NCBI GenBank assembly: GCA_034439615.1
Contig: JAWXAT010000017.1
Coordinates: forward strand, 1-62,351
DNA from: Oligoflexia bacterium
GTDB lineage: Bacteria > Bdellovibrionota > Bdellovibrionia > JABDDW01
Length of the DNA: 62,351 nt
Direction: 5' to 3'
Part shown: positions 25,798 through 35,866 of the stretch, piece by piece
How the letters are laid out: each line of letters starts with the position of its first letter
How positions within the stretch are numbered: the first letter of the stretch is position 1
Translations under genes and position numbers: made by a program
Notes under the pieces: model-generated
What the model was told of the DNA's origin: nothing
Seen by the model: the letters and a program-made list of their open reading frames with translations, nothing else
Database searches by the model: none

Positions 25798-25914
25798 TAG
25801 TTTCTCCTTGAACTGCTACATGCGTAATAATTAATTCGTTCTCAGCATAGTCGCACAATAGAAAAAGCCTAGTAAATTCCCAAAAATGCAGAAGTTTATG
25901 CTAAGTATACAGCC

Positions 25915-26202
25915 ATGAATCAGTTGTTTTATGCTCCTGTGGATCCTATCCACATTAAAAAAGAAAAAGCAAAAGCTCGTGAATTGCGCGAGACGCAGTG
26001 GTGGAAGCAAAAGCTAGCCCAAGGGATTTGTAATTACTGTGAGCAGAAATTCACGAAAGTTGAACTTACAATGGATCACGTTTTGCCAATTGGCCGCGGC
26101 GGATTTTCTACAAAAGGTAACATTGTTGTTTGTTGCAAAGAATGTAATACAAAAAAAGCTCACAAACTTCCCGTTGAAATTTTTCTTGAAACATTGAGCT
26201 AA
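25915..26202 (+). CDS. small HNH endonuclease-domain protein
   Basis: 95 aa. CNYC ... MDHVLPIGRGGFSTKGNIVVCCKECN.KK is the HNH (His-Me finger) motif with a Cys4 zinc site. Such stand-alone HNH proteins are common in bacterial chromosomes and usually of unknown function. It lies 8 nt upstream of the ABC-F gene, so it is probably co-transcribed with it. No intron, phage or restriction genes flank it. Confidence 0.88.
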   Translation: MNQLFYAPVDPIHIKKEKAKARELRETQWWKQKLAQGICNYCEQKFTKVELTMDHVLPIGRGGFSTKGNIVVCCKECNTKKAHKLPVEIFLETLS

Positions 26203-26210
26203 GAACACAC

Positions 26211-28064
26211 ATGAGTAATCTACTTCAAGTTCAAGCAGGTACAAAATCATATGGCCCCAGAGTGCTTTTTAACGACACTTATTTTGCCATCAATGAAGAA
26301 GAACATGTTGGAGTCATTGGTCCAAATGGGGCTGGAAAAACAACTCTATTTAAAATTTTAACAAACCAAGAAACTCTTGATTCAGGAAATATCGTTAAAT
26401 CAAAATCTTTGCGCATCGGTTATTTAGCTCAACATGATCAATGGGGCGCAAATGAAACCGTTGAAGAGTATTTAAGTAAAGACTGTGTGTCGCCTCTTTG
26501 GGAGCTAAAAGCGTTGGGTAACGACCTTGGCCTCACTGAAGAGCTTTTCGCAAAACCAATCACTTCTCTGAGCGGCGGATATCGTATGCGCTGCAAGCTT
26601 TTGTATTTAATAGGTCAAGAGCCCAGTCTCATGCTTCTTGATGAACCGACAAATTATTTAGATCTTGAAACTACTTTGGTGTTAGAAAAATTTTTGCAAG
26701 GTTACAAAGGAGCTTTCTTACTTATTTCCCATGACCGTGAGTTTTTACGAAGAACAACAGATCATGTGCTCGAAATAGAGACTGGCGATATTACAAAATT
26801 TAATGGCAATCTTGATGATTATTTTGAGCAAAAAGAAATGTTACGTTCACAACTTGAGGCGCGTGCACTTTCGTTAAAAGAAAAACGTGATGAAGTTTTG
26901 CAGTTTGTTGCGCGCTTTGGTGCCAAGGCAAGTAAGGCAAAACAAGCACAATCAAGATTAAAGTCTTTAAATAAAATGGAAACCATTGAATTGAAAGCGC
27001 TTCCAGTTACGGCGGCGATTAAACTTCCGCCACCCATAAGAACCGGCAAGCTTATCATGACCATTGATAATGCAAATCTTGGTTATGGAGATCATGTTGT
27101 TTTAAAAAATGTGAATTACAAACTACAAAATGGTGATCATCTTGCTGTAGTCGGTCTTAATGGTGCGGGCAAATCGACATTCTTAAAAGTATTGGCTCAA
27201 GTAATGAGCCCGTTATCTGGAAAAGTAGAAACGGGATATCAAGTTTCAGTTGGCTATTATGCTCAACACGTTGCTGAGAATCTTAATTCGAAAAGTACCG
27301 TTATCGAAGCGATGATGGCAAAAGCACTTCCTGAGGTTACACGACAAGAAGGTCTTAATATGGCTGGGTCTCTGCTTTTTTCAGGCGATGCAATTCAAAA
27401 AAAGATTTCAGTACTTTCTGGTGGTGAAAAATCTCGTGTAGCACTCGGCCAGATTCTACTTCAAAAAGCACCATGCCTTGTTCTTGACGAACCTACCAAC
27501 CATCTTGATTTTCAAACTGTTGAAGCGCTTACCCAAGCGTTGATGAAATATGAAGGAACACTCGTGGTTGTAAGCCATGATAGAAGTTTTATTCGCCGTG
27601 TGGGTACTAAAATTTTAGAGATCAATCATGGTGAGGTAAATGTTTATCCAGGCACTTATGATGAATATGTTTGGAGTCTTCAAAAAGGAGAGCTCTCAAA
27701 GAGAGCTGCATCTAAAGAGAGCTTTCAAACTGCTGAAGTGGTTGTTGAAGAACCTAAATGGGAACGGCCCGCGGGTTTTAATTATAAAGAAACCAAAAAA
27801 AATCTCGATCGCCAACTCAAACAATGTGAAAAATCAGTTATTGAAATTGATTCTCAACTTGCAAATCTCAATCTCAAACTTGCTGTCTTAAACGATAGAA
27901 TTGCAGCTGGCTCTGGCGATAATCTTTCGCAAATGACAAAGGACCTTGTAGAAATTCAAAAACAAATTGATGAGCTTGAATCACAATGGCTATCAAATAG
28001 TGAGAAAAAAGAGGAGACCTTAAAATCATTAAATGATCTTTCTAATTCACAGAGTAAGTCGTGA
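26211..28064 (+). CDS. ABC-F family ATPase
   Basis: 617 aa, two ABC domains, no membrane segments. Walker A GPNGAGKTT and GLNGAGKST, signatures LSGGYRMR and LSGGEKSR, Walker B LMLLDEPTNYLD and CLVLDEPTNHLD. A helical arm linker sits between them and a C-terminal coiled coil of about 100 residues. This order fits YheS/ABCF3-like members, which bind the ribosomal E site to relieve stalling. It is the second ABC-F gene in the window and is clearly distinct from uup. It overlaps the methyltransferase start by 4 nt. Confidence 0.92.
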   Translation: MSNLLQVQAGTKSYGPRVLFNDTYFAINEEEHVGVIGPNGAGKTTLFKILTNQETLDSGNIVKSKSLRIGYLAQHDQWGANETVEEYLSKDCVSPLWELKALGNDLGLTEELFAKPITSLSGGYRMRCKLLYLIGQEPSLMLLDEPTNYLDLETTLVLEKFLQGYKGAFLLISHDREFLRRTTDHVLEIETGDITKFNGNLDDYFEQKEMLRSQLEARALSLKEKRDEVLQFVARFGAKASKAKQAQSRLKSLNKMETIELKALPVTAAIKLPPPIRTGKLIMTIDNANLGYGDHVVLKNVNYKLQNGDHLAVVGLNGAGKSTFLKVLAQVMSPLSGKVETGYQVSVGYYAQHVAENLNSKSTVIEAMMAKALPEVTRQEGLNMAGSLLFSGDAIQKKISVLSGGEKSRVALGQILLQKAPCLVLDEPTNHLDFQTVEALTQALMKYEGTLVVVSHDRSFIRRVGTKILEINHGEVNVYPGTYDEYVWSLQKGELSKRAASKESFQTAEVVVEEPKWERPAGFNYKETKKNLDRQLKQCEKSVIEIDSQLANLNLKLAVLNDRIAAGSGDNLSQMTKDLVEIQKQIDELESQWLSNSEKKEETLKSLNDLSNSQSKS

Positions 28065-28741
28065 TTTCTTTTTTAAACAGTGATCCTTATCCACTTCTAC
28101 CATCAGAATCTCATTCATATGCACAAGCGCAACAGCATTCCCATCATGTTGATGAATGGTTGGGTCTACAATCTGAGAAAATTGAAAAAAATCTTTCTGA
28201 AAATGGGTGTGCGTTAAAAGCCGGGCATTCTAAAGAGCGTCAAGAACTTTGGATTGGATTAGCTGTTAAAAGTTTATTAACTCCCTATACAGAAATTCGA
28301 AGCATGCTTGAGAAATTAAACCCACAAGCTGGAAGTGTGGTGGTTGATTTAGGTGCGGCGTATGGAAGAATGGGGTTTGTTATTGGAAGGCATTACCCGG
28401 ACGTTAATTTTGTGGGTTATGAATTTGTGGGCGAGAGAGTAAAAGAAGGGCGCCGGTGTTTAGAGGCTTTTAAGTATAATTTGGTGAAATTAGAACATGC
28501 CGATTTAAGCTCTCCAGATTTCACGCCACTTAATGCTGATTATTATTTTATTTATGACTACGGAAATGAAAAAGCAGTTGAGAAAACACTTCATGATTTA
28601 AGGCGCATTGCTCAAACTCGGGAAATTACTGTTATCGGAAGAGGAAGATTGTCACGTGAGCTTATTGAGCGTCGGCATCCCTGGCTTTCGCGTATGAAAA
28701 CACCTGAGCATTGTGGGCATATTTCGATATATCGCACTTAA
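28061..28741 (+). CDS. class I SAM-dependent methyltransferase
   Basis: 226 aa from a GTG overlapping the ABC-F stop (GTGA). The SAM-binding motif I is VVVDLGAAYGRMGFVIG, followed by an acidic FVGYEFV strand end and HADLSSPDF. The N-terminal 60 residues are His/Gln-rich. It contains no target-recognition motif I know. Being coupled to an ABC-F ribosome factor, it could act on a translation component, but this is inference. Confidence 0.8.
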   Translation: MISFLNSDPYPLLPSESHSYAQAQQHSHHVDEWLGLQSEKIEKNLSENGCALKAGHSKERQELWIGLAVKSLLTPYTEIRSMLEKLNPQAGSVVVDLGAAYGRMGFVIGRHYPDVNFVGYEFVGERVKEGRRCLEAFKYNLVKLEHADLSSPDFTPLNADYYFIYDYGNEKAVEKTLHDLRRIAQTREITVIGRGRLSRELIERRHPWLSRMKTPEHCGHISIYRT

Positions 28742-28747
28742 AAATGC

Positions 28748-29101
28748 TTAAAAATATTTATCGTAAAGCAAAAATAGCAAAATACACACCGACATTAAAC
28801 TTAAGATCAACACTGCACCTGCTGCGCAATCTTTGGCTTTTGCGATGACGGGGTGAACTTCTGGGTGTAGGCGATCCATCATGTTTTCAAGTGCTGTATT
28901 AATAAGCTCAGCACTCAATACACAACCTATGGCCAAGAAAAAAATCGCACACCAAATAGCGCTGGGTTGAATTATTAGTAAAATTGAGATCGCACCACAG
29001 CTGAGTGTTACTTGGGTGCGAAAACTGGCTTCTGATTTCAGGGTGTTTTTAATTCCTGAAAGTGCAAATTGTAATCTTTGGTGAAACGGTCTGTTTTTCA
29101 T
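28748..29101 (-). CDS. dgkA: diacylglycerol/undecaprenol kinase DgkA
   Basis: 117 aa, three membrane helices, the usual family size. The hallmark LSAELINTALENMMDRL holds the catalytic and Mg2+-binding Glu residues; an N-terminal amphipathic helix carries EASFRTQ. Depending on type it phosphorylates diacylglycerol or undecaprenol to recycle membrane lipid carriers. The KAKDCAAGAVL segment is of the undecaprenol-kinase-like pattern. Convergent with the methyltransferase gene. Confidence 0.92.
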   Translation of the reverse strand: MKNRPFHQRLQFALSGIKNTLKSEASFRTQVTLSCGAISILLIIQPSAIWCAIFFLAIGCVLSAELINTALENMMDRLHPEVHPVIAKAKDCAAGAVLILSLMSVCILLFLLYDKYF

Positions 29102-29200
29102 ATTTAGATTTCATTTTCCCATTAAATTTTTTAGAATTGCCAGTGCTATATTGATTAGTTGTGACAAGTTAAGTCATGGTTTAACGAAGGGAAGTATCAA

Positions 29201-29683
29201 ATGGAGATCGCCACACTTGCTGGAGGTTGTTTTTGGGGAATGGAAGAAATCATTCGTCAAATTCCTGGTGTGCTTAAAACTACAGTTGGATACACCGGTG
29301 GCAAAATAGAAAACCCGATTTACGAACAAGTCAAAACAGGTGCAACTGGTCATGCCGAAGCTATTGAAATTGTTTTTGATCCAACAAAAACATCGTTTGA
29401 TATTATTTTAAGATATTTTTTTAAAATGCATGACCCTACAACTTTAAACAAACAAGGTAATGACATCGGAAGCCAGTATCGTTCATCTATTTTTTATCAC
29501 AGTGATGAGCAAAAAAAGTCAGCTGAAAATATAAAAGAGGAGATTGATAAGTCAGGTAAGTGGGGTAAAAAAATTGTAACAGAAATATTACCCGTTCAAA
29601 AATTTTATTCCGCCGAAGATTATCATCAAAAATACTTGGTGAAAAACCCAGGTGGATATACTTGTCACTTCATGCGCGATTAA
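29201..29683 (+). CDS. msrA: peptide methionine-(S)-sulfoxide reductase MsrA
   Basis: 160 aa. The active-site motif GGCFWGMEE (Cys10), YTGG, GHAEAIE, DIGSQYRSSIFY and YHQKYL are all MsrA signatures. It reduces the S-epimer of methionine sulfoxide with thioredoxin. It has no signal peptide. msrB is 27 kb away as a separate gene. Confidence 0.95.
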   Translation: MEIATLAGGCFWGMEEIIRQIPGVLKTTVGYTGGKIENPIYEQVKTGATGHAEAIEIVFDPTKTSFDIILRYFFKMHDPTTLNKQGNDIGSQYRSSIFYHSDEQKKSAENIKEEIDKSGKWGKKIVTEILPVQKFYSAEDYHQKYLVKNPGGYTCHFMRD

Positions 29684-29789
29684 ATAATTACGAATCATAG
29701 AAAAAGCGTCGAAATTCTATGCAGCTATGCATTGGTTTTATTGAGAATTTACCTCAATCTTAGTCCAGTAATACCGATGAGATAATTGT

Positions 29790-31724
29790 ATGGGCTTAAA
29801 TAATACTTCTACGGGCAGTCATCCAGGGCTATTGTCACCAAGACCACCATCGGTGGGTCAATCTGGGGTACCATCTTCGAAAGTTTCTTCGTTTTCGCGC
29901 GAATCTGCCCCAATTGCTGCGGGTTGGGTGCGTGTACTTTCATTTTTTATAGATAATTTTGTAATGTCGATTTTGATCGGATTTATTTCAAGCCCCTGGT
30001 CACGTGGTCTCACTGAAGCCATGGCATTGGGAAACAAACTAGCAGTTATCACAAGCATCATTCATTTATTCTTAATCACTTCAGCAATAGCTTATTTGTA
30101 TGGAGTGATTCCAGTTGCAGTTTGGAATGCAACGCCGGGAATGATGGTTTTTGGACTTAAAATTGTAAATTCATATACGGGCCAAAAAATCGGTTGGAAA
30201 ACTGCAATTAGACGAACAAATGTATTTTGGTTTGCAAATATTGCGATGGGATTTGGTCTCATTGGTGCATTCACAGATAAATTTCGAAGAACATGGCATG
30301 ATCTTCATGCAGAAACCATCGTCATTCGCCCCCATCATCGAGCTCACTATCCAGGCCTGTTTGAAAAAGCAGTGGGGAACGCCGCGGTTTATGGCGTTGT
30401 AATTCTCTTCATGGGGTTGGTTTATGAGGTAACAATAAAACAAAATACACCAGGGTTTGAAAATGCATTTTTAAAAGAATTAGAAAAATCTGAAGGATTA
30501 TCTGAGGGACTATCTGAAGTTAAAAACGAGAGACATATCGCCAGTGAATCAAAACTGCTTGATGGATGCAAAGGTACTGATAAAAAAAATCCAGTTCCAC
30601 AAGGAAAATCAGAAATTGCTCAACGCTTAGAAGACCATCAATTAAGGGGTTATCCGCTTACGTGTTTAGAAGCAGTAGCAGAGCGAGCGCTAGTTACAAA
30701 CAATAAAGATGAACAGGCTTATTTCGCAAAGGCTGTAACAAGCACTGATCAAAAACATGAGTCTGATTATTTTAAAAAGATTTGCGAGGTTTCACCTCAA
30801 TCGAGAACTTGTAATTTGGTAAAGGTAGTTGAGTTTCATGACCAGGGCAAATACGCAGAGGCAGCGGGCCTAGTTTTGCCACTGATGCAGGTAAATGATT
30901 TCGTATCACTTTGGGCTTATGATTACCTTATTGCCGAATTTAAATTTAATGAAACCCTAGAGCATTTTAACAAATATAATGTAGAAAAATCTGAATTCAG
31001 ACAATTCAACACATTAAGAAGTTATATGGGTGTTGGGCGTGAGGCTGAAGCTAGAGCGGGTTTTGAATCATGGCTTTCCGTGAATAGCGGAAAGCCATTG
31101 TTGTATCTGCCTGCAATTAATATTTGCTCTATTGATGTCGCGGGTGAATGTTCAACTTCAGAAAGCCTTGGTTGTAAAAAACTTGCTAAGATATTAGATG
31201 GCTCTAAATTAAAAGACTATGAAGGCTATTTTCTTGGTCGTCATGCGCTTTGCCAAAACAAAACCGAAGAAGCTGAAAAATTATTTTCGACGGTGGTCTC
31301 AGCTGACTTGATAAACGCAGAAAAACTTGGTGTTCAGAATAAACACTTCGAAGCAATTGAATTGTATAAAAAAGTTATAGCCGCTAAAGATTCAAGTAAA
31401 GAAATAAAGGGTATTGCACAATTACGTGTGGCTTGGCTTAACAGCGATAAATTAAAGAATCACGCTGAAGCTCTAAGTGCTTTTAAATTGGCAGATCGTC
31501 ATATCATGCCGCTTGTGTGGTTAACTGTAGGGCGACAAATTCAAAAAATTGAGATGAATGAGAAGTTATATGGCCAGGCAACTGAATTTGCACAATTTAT
31601 GTTAAGTATTAACCCTCAAGATGAAATTTTGAAGCAACAATTATCCATCGCACAAACAGCTTTGATACCTGTGAGAGCACCCGCCTCTGTTAAACGATTA
31701 CCTCAACAACGAAAAAGAAAATGA
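29790..31724 (+). CDS. RDD membrane protein with large TPR-like C-terminal domain
   Basis: 644 aa. The first 40 residues are Ser/Pro-rich. An RDD domain follows (about 42-180): membrane helices, NATPGMMVFGLKIV, and the basic RRTNVFW/DKFRRTWHD segments, then another membrane helix at about 195-215. The rest (about 240-630) is soluble, helical and Cys-containing, with TPR/Sel1-like helix pairs (for example AEAAGLVLPLMQV, FEAIELYKKVIAAKDS, ALSAFKLADRH). RDD proteins are poorly understood and some are transport-related. The stop overlaps the rhomboid start by 4 nt. Confidence 0.8.
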   Translation: MGLNNTSTGSHPGLLSPRPPSVGQSGVPSSKVSSFSRESAPIAAGWVRVLSFFIDNFVMSILIGFISSPWSRGLTEAMALGNKLAVITSIIHLFLITSAIAYLYGVIPVAVWNATPGMMVFGLKIVNSYTGQKIGWKTAIRRTNVFWFANIAMGFGLIGAFTDKFRRTWHDLHAETIVIRPHHRAHYPGLFEKAVGNAAVYGVVILFMGLVYEVTIKQNTPGFENAFLKELEKSEGLSEGLSEVKNERHIASESKLLDGCKGTDKKNPVPQGKSEIAQRLEDHQLRGYPLTCLEAVAERALVTNNKDEQAYFAKAVTSTDQKHESDYFKKICEVSPQSRTCNLVKVVEFHDQGKYAEAAGLVLPLMQVNDFVSLWAYDYLIAEFKFNETLEHFNKYNVEKSEFRQFNTLRSYMGVGREAEARAGFESWLSVNSGKPLLYLPAINICSIDVAGECSTSESLGCKKLAKILDGSKLKDYEGYFLGRHALCQNKTEEAEKLFSTVVSADLINAEKLGVQNKHFEAIELYKKVIAAKDSSKEIKGIAQLRVAWLNSDKLKNHAEALSAFKLADRHIMPLVWLTVGRQIQKIEMNEKLYGQATEFAQFMLSINPQDEILKQQLSIAQTALIPVRAPASVKRLPQQRKRK

Positions 31725-32662
31725 TTATTCTACCTTGGTTGCGTGGAGTGCTAGGAGCTCATCGTGCCCCAGTCACATGGGTTTTGTTTATTATGAATCT
31801 TGGTTTTGCATTGATTACGTTTCCGGGTGATTACGAGGGTAGTAAACAGCTCAAAAAAATTGTTACACCAGAGTTTCTTCGCTCCAATGGCCGAATTTAT
31901 GCAGACTATTTAGAGAAAAATAAAGAAGAAGGTACTCATTTAAATCGAATGATCGCGGGGCGCGTTTTAAGTGTTGAGCAAGAGCCTGAATTTTTGGGTA
32001 GTCTCGCACTTCAAGATCGAGGCTTTTTATCTCAAGCGCGTGTTCTGGCGCCCGCGGGAGATCAAGTTGCTTTTACTGAGTGGCAAGAAAAGGTAAATTC
32101 ATTTCATGATATTTGGTCAAGTCTGCCTTCAATTTTTTGGGGTTTGTCGACTGATTCAAAAGGAGGTGTGCAGTGGATATCTCACGCCTTCACACATGGC
32201 GGGTACTTACATCTGCTGGGTAATATGTATTTTCTATTAATTTTTGGTTCACTTGTTGAAATATGGCTCGGTTCTGCAGTTTTTTTTCTAGGTTATTTAG
32301 GATGCGGATTATTTTCAGCTATCGCATATATTTTAGTTCAAGCAGAACCTGGTATTCCCATTGTTGGCGCGTCAGGTGCAATTTCAGGAATCATGGGTTT
32401 GTTTTGCGCGCGCTACTTTAAAACAAGAGTAAAGTTTTTCTACATGCTTTTACCAATACCTATAAAAACATTCATGGGAACTTTTACTGCTCCCGCTGGT
32501 ATTGCGTTACTTTTATGGATACTTCAAGACGTAACCGGAATGATGGCTAGTCCTGTTGGTGCAGGTGGTGTCGCCCACGCGGCACATTTAGGTGGATTTT
32601 TAGCCGGACTCACCATGGGTGCGTTGATGGTTAAAATTCAACCTGTAGATGCACATTTATAA
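31721..32662 (+). CDS. rhomboid-family intramembrane serine protease
   Basis: 313 aa, about six or seven membrane helices. The catalytic Ser is in [11 protein letters not shown] (about 219-229) and the catalytic His in [12 protein letters not shown]; the [14 protein letters not shown] helix with the oxyanion-stabilising His/Asn is also intact. An unusually long soluble stretch (about 35-145) lies between helix 1 and that helix. Rhomboids cleave membrane-spanning substrates. Its start is the ATGA overlap with the RDD-TPR gene, so the two products are made together. It overlaps the pckG end by 6 nt. Confidence 0.9.
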   Translation: MIILPWLRGVLGAHRAPVTWVLFIMNLGFALITFPGDYEGSKQLKKIVTPEFLRSNGRIYADYLEKNKEEGTHLNRMIAGRVLSVEQEPEFLGSLALQDRGFLSQARVLAPAGDQVAFTEWQEKVNSFHDIWSSLPSIFWGLSTDSKGGVQWISHAFTHGGYLHLLGNMYFLLIFGSLVEIWLGSAVFFLGYLGCGLFSAIAYILVQAEPGIPIVGASGAISGIMGLFCARYFKTRVKFFYMLLPIPIKTFMGTFTAPAGIALLLWILQDVTGMMASPVGAGGVAHAAHLGGFLAGLTMGALMVKIQPVDAHL

Positions 32663-34486
32663 ATGAAGTTGTGGCTCAACATTTCGCGTAGTTGAAGTGA
32701 GAAGACCTGACTTCATATTTTCTTGGATTTGTTTGAATTCTTTTGGAAGCTTTGTGCCTAGTGAAGAAAAGAATTCAGCGTGAGAATCTAATTCTTTTTT
32801 CCATTTGTCAGCGTCCACCGACATCAATTCATCAAAAAGATTTTTGGTGATTTCTTCAAGGCCTGTCCAATCTAAATCTTTATAGCGTGGAACAAAACCA
32901 AGTGCGCTTTCATGGGCTTCTGCTTTTTGAGTCAATCGTTCAAAGATCCATTTTAAGACGCGCATATTATCGCCGTAACCTGGCCAAATAAATTTACCTT
33001 CAGCATTTTTTCTAAACCAATTAACACCAAAAATACGTGGAGATTTTTTTGACTTACGTCCAACATTGATCCAGTGATTAAAATAATCAGCCATGTGGTA
33101 ACCACAAAAAGGAAGCATCGCCATCGGGTCACGTCTTACTTGACCAACCACACCCGTTGCGGCGGCAGTCGTTTCTGAACCAGTAGTTGCTGCGAGATAA
33201 ACGCCATGATCCCAATTTTTTGCTTCATAAACTAAGGGAATTGTATCAGCTCTGCGCCCACCAAAAATAAAAGCACTGATAGGAACCCCAGTCGGGTTAA
33301 GCCATTCTTTATCTATTGAAGGGCATTGCTCAGCGGGTACAGTAAATCTAGCATTTGGATGCGAAGCTCTACGCCCGCAATCGGGTGTCCACTCTTGACC
33401 TTGCCAATCCGTAAGTTTTGCTGGAGGTGTTGGAGTAAGACCTTCCCACCAAACATCACCATCTTCTGTTAACGCGACGTTTGTAAAAATAGTATTTTTA
33501 CTAATTGTCGCCATCGCATTGGGATTTGTTCTATATGAAGTACCTGGTGCAACGCCAAAGTATCCAGCTTCTGGATTGATGGCGTGAAGTTGCCCGTTTG
33601 CATCGGGTTTGATCCATGCGATGTCATCACCAATTGTTGTGACTTTCCAGCCATTAAATGTTTTTGGTGGAATGAGCATGGCAAAATTTGTTTTTCCACA
33701 GGCGCTGGGAAATGCTGCTGCAACATATTTTTTCTCATGTGTTGGGGATTCAACACCTAAAATTAACATATGTTCTGCAAGCCAACCTTCGTCGCGACCC
33801 ATGGTTGATGCGATTCTTAATGCAAAACATTTTTTTCCTAAAAGCGCATTGCCGCCGTAACCACTTCCAAAAGACCAAATGGCTCGCTCCTCAGGAAAGT
33901 GAACAATATATTTTTCATCTTTATTGCAAGGCCAAGCAATGTCTTGCTGACCTTCTGCAAGTGGAGCTCCCACTGAATGTAGGCATTTTACAAAGTCACC
34001 ATCGCCTAACACATCAAGTGCAGCTTTACCCATGCGGGTCATGATTTTCATATTTACAGCAACATAAGGTGAATCAGAAAGTTCAACGCCAATTTGTGAA
34101 ATAGGTGAACCTAACGGACCCATGCAAAACGGGATCACATAAAGTGTGCGACCTTTCATGCAGCCTTTAAAAAGGCCGTTGAGTTTTTGTTTCATTTCAA
34201 CCGGTGCCATCCAGTTATTTGTGGGGCCGGCATCATCTTTATTTTGGCTGCAGATAAAAGTGCGATCTTCTACACGTGCAACATCTGATGGATCAGAACA
34301 TGCGAGATAGCTGTTGGGGCGTTTCTCTGGATTGAGTTTTGTAAGTGTGCCTGATTTAACCATTTGCGCGCACAATGAATCGTACTCAGCATCTGATCCA
34401 TCGCACCAATAAACATTTGATGGTTGGCAAAGTGCTGAGATCTCATCAACCCACGCAAGTAATTTTTGATTTCTATGGCTACCCAT
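32657..34486 (-). CDS. pckG: phosphoenolpyruvate carboxykinase (GTP)
   Basis: 609 aa, the usual length of the GTP-dependent form. The P-loop [15 protein letters not shown] includes the reactive Cys typical of GTP enzymes. Other blocks are [23 protein letters not shown] and [19 protein letters not shown]. The enzyme converts oxaloacetate plus GTP to PEP and CO2, the first gluconeogenic step, working opposite to the PEP carboxylase found at 8-10 kb. GGAGGGGAAG precedes the ATG, and an inverted repeat lies in the leader region. Confidence 0.96.
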   Translation of the reverse strand: MGSHRNQKLLAWVDEISALCQPSNVYWCDGSDAEYDSLCAQMVKSGTLTKLNPEKRPNSYLACSDPSDVARVEDRTFICSQNKDDAGPTNNWMAPVEMKQKLNGLFKGCMKGRTLYVIPFCMGPLGSPISQIGVELSDSPYVAVNMKIMTRMGKAALDVLGDGDFVKCLHSVGAPLAEGQQDIAWPCNKDEKYIVHFPEERAIWSFGSGYGGNALLGKKCFALRIASTMGRDEGWLAEHMLILGVESPTHEKKYVAAAFPSACGKTNFAMLIPPKTFNGWKVTTIGDDIAWIKPDANGQLHAINPEAGYFGVAPGTSYRTNPNAMATISKNTIFTNVALTEDGDVWWEGLTPTPPAKLTDWQGQEWTPDCGRRASHPNARFTVPAEQCPSIDKEWLNPTGVPISAFIFGGRRADTIPLVYEAKNWDHGVYLAATTGSETTAAATGVVGQVRRDPMAMLPFCGYHMADYFNHWINVGRKSKKSPRIFGVNWFRKNAEGKFIWPGYGDNMRVLKWIFERLTQKAEAHESALGFVPRYKDLDWTGLEEITKNLFDELMSVDADKWKKELDSHAEFFSSLGTKLPKEFKQIQENMKSGLLTSTTRNVEPQLHL

Positions 34487-34531
34487 ACCGAACTTCCCCT
34501 CCAGTAATTATGGTGATTTGACTAAGTTAAG

Positions 34532-34583
34532 ATGCGGGAGCGTTAATTTCCACTGAAAAATACAATACAATAACGCCCCGCAT
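34532..34583 (-). promoter_or_regulatory. long inverted repeat upstream of pckG
   Basis: ATGCGGGAGCGTTA (34532-34545) and TAACGCCCCGCAT (34571-34583) are complementary except for one bulged base, around a 25-nt A-rich loop. No T-run follows on either strand, so it is unlike an intrinsic terminator. It lies 46-97 nt upstream of the pckG start codon and could be an operator or a leader hairpin. Confidence 0.5.
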
Positions 34584-34664
34584 AACTCTGTGGAGTATCT
34601 GTACATTTGGTTTGAGGGCTATCAAGTTACTGAAGGCTCATAGCCATGATTAGAAGTAGATGAC

Positions 34665-35714
34665 CTACTCCGTTAAATGCAGTCCTCTTACCTGATAATC
34701 ATTTTTTAAAGTTTCATACAAAGATACATTCATCAGTTTAGCATTTTTTAAAAGAGCATTTGCAAGATCAGAATACGAACTAAAAGTCCTAAGTTCAGAG
34801 ATGGTTTTAATATATAGTAATTTTATTCTCTCAATACCAAATTGAAATGTTGCTCGCCAAAGAGGTTGATTGATAACAGAAGAACTTAAATAAGGGTCAG
34901 GTAATGCGTAGTTCTCAGATTGAATTAGATCAGCATCAATACTTTTAAGCTTTTTTAATCCCTTCATCGCAAATGCAGGGTAATTTTGTAAAATTATAGG
35001 CTCAGCGAGTAGTCTCACCTTAGCCTCACGTTTAGATATTAAAAGATCTGGAAATCGAATAAAATTATCGATATCAAAGCTAAACCCGCCAGCTTTTCCG
35101 ATTTGTGAGCTCCCTGTAAATAGGGCGGAGAGTAGGTTTGCTGTGCCCTCATGAATACCAAGATTTTGAACACCTTCCATATTCGTCTTACCGTCTGCAT
35201 TTCCAAATATTTCCTGTCCAGCGGCATTGAAGTGCACAAAATGTCCAATTTCATGGGCAAGTATAGAAATATCAAGAGCGGGTCTAGGATAGGCAAGAAC
35301 CATTGTTTTTATTGTCGCATAACCACCTGTAGTTGGCAGACTCACATCTTTGCTTAAGTTGATTTCTAAATCATGAAGCAGGGGCAGGCCAAGTTTTAAA
35401 AAAACTGCGTTATAATATTCAAGTGCTTTTGTAGCATAGTAATATGTGTGAACAAAAGCAAAACGCTCATCATTAAGATCAAAACAAAAACAACCTTTAT
35501 TATCTGATTTAATATTCTCAGGAAGTTTTGCAAAATGAATTAATTTATTTTGAAGCACTCCACCTGAGAACTCAGGCAGTACAACTTCAATAGAAATAGG
35601 ATTAGTATCTTGAAAGATGGCAATTTGGCCGTGCACAACATTAGAGGCAAAGCTTGAGCTGGATACTAAAAAACTAAGGCTTGAAATAATGTTTAATGCC
35701 CAATTTCTAAACAC
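34665..35714 (-). CDS. exported zinc-metalloprotease-like protein
   Basis: 349 aa if translated from GTG 35714. That GTG has GAGGT 4 nt upstream and begins a clean signal peptide (FRNWALNIISSLSFLVSS); ATG 35729 and GTG 35753 are in-frame alternatives. LAHEIGHFVHF is an HExxH zinc site, and about 35 residues later NLGIHEGTANLL supplies a Glu that could be the third ligand, a gluzincin-like arrangement. The protein is presumably a secreted peptidase of an unrecognised family. It is divergent from the exported gene at 35867. Confidence 0.65.
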   Translation of the reverse strand: MFRNWALNIISSLSFLVSSSSFASNVVHGQIAIFQDTNPISIEVVLPEFSGGVLQNKLIHFAKLPENIKSDNKGCFCFDLNDERFAFVHTYYYATKALEYYNAVFLKLGLPLLHDLEINLSKDVSLPTTGGYATIKTMVLAYPRPALDISILAHEIGHFVHFNAAGQEIFGNADGKTNMEGVQNLGIHEGTANLLSALFTGSSQIGKAGGFSFDIDNFIRFPDLLISKREAKVRLLAEPIILQNYPAFAMKGLKKLKSIDADLIQSENYALPDPYLSSSVINQPLWRATFQFGIERIKLLYIKTISELRTFSSYSDLANALLKNAKLMNVSLYETLKNDYQVRGLHLTE

Positions 35715-35866
35715 GTTTACCTCGTTCATTCCTATTAATTTAAAAACAGCCACAACTTATATCTCACTTTCAAATAGGAAGGAAGATGCTATTCATGAAG
35801 TGATTGACTTCAATCTAAACTTGTGAAGAATCTTTCTACTGTAAAGAATTTGCAAAAGGGGGAATC

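Noticed and set aside
25915-26202. HNH gene as part of a group I/II intron or mobile element
   Set aside because: No splice-like boundaries, no inverted repeats, no maturase or phage genes adjacent, and it is tightly followed by the ABC-F gene.
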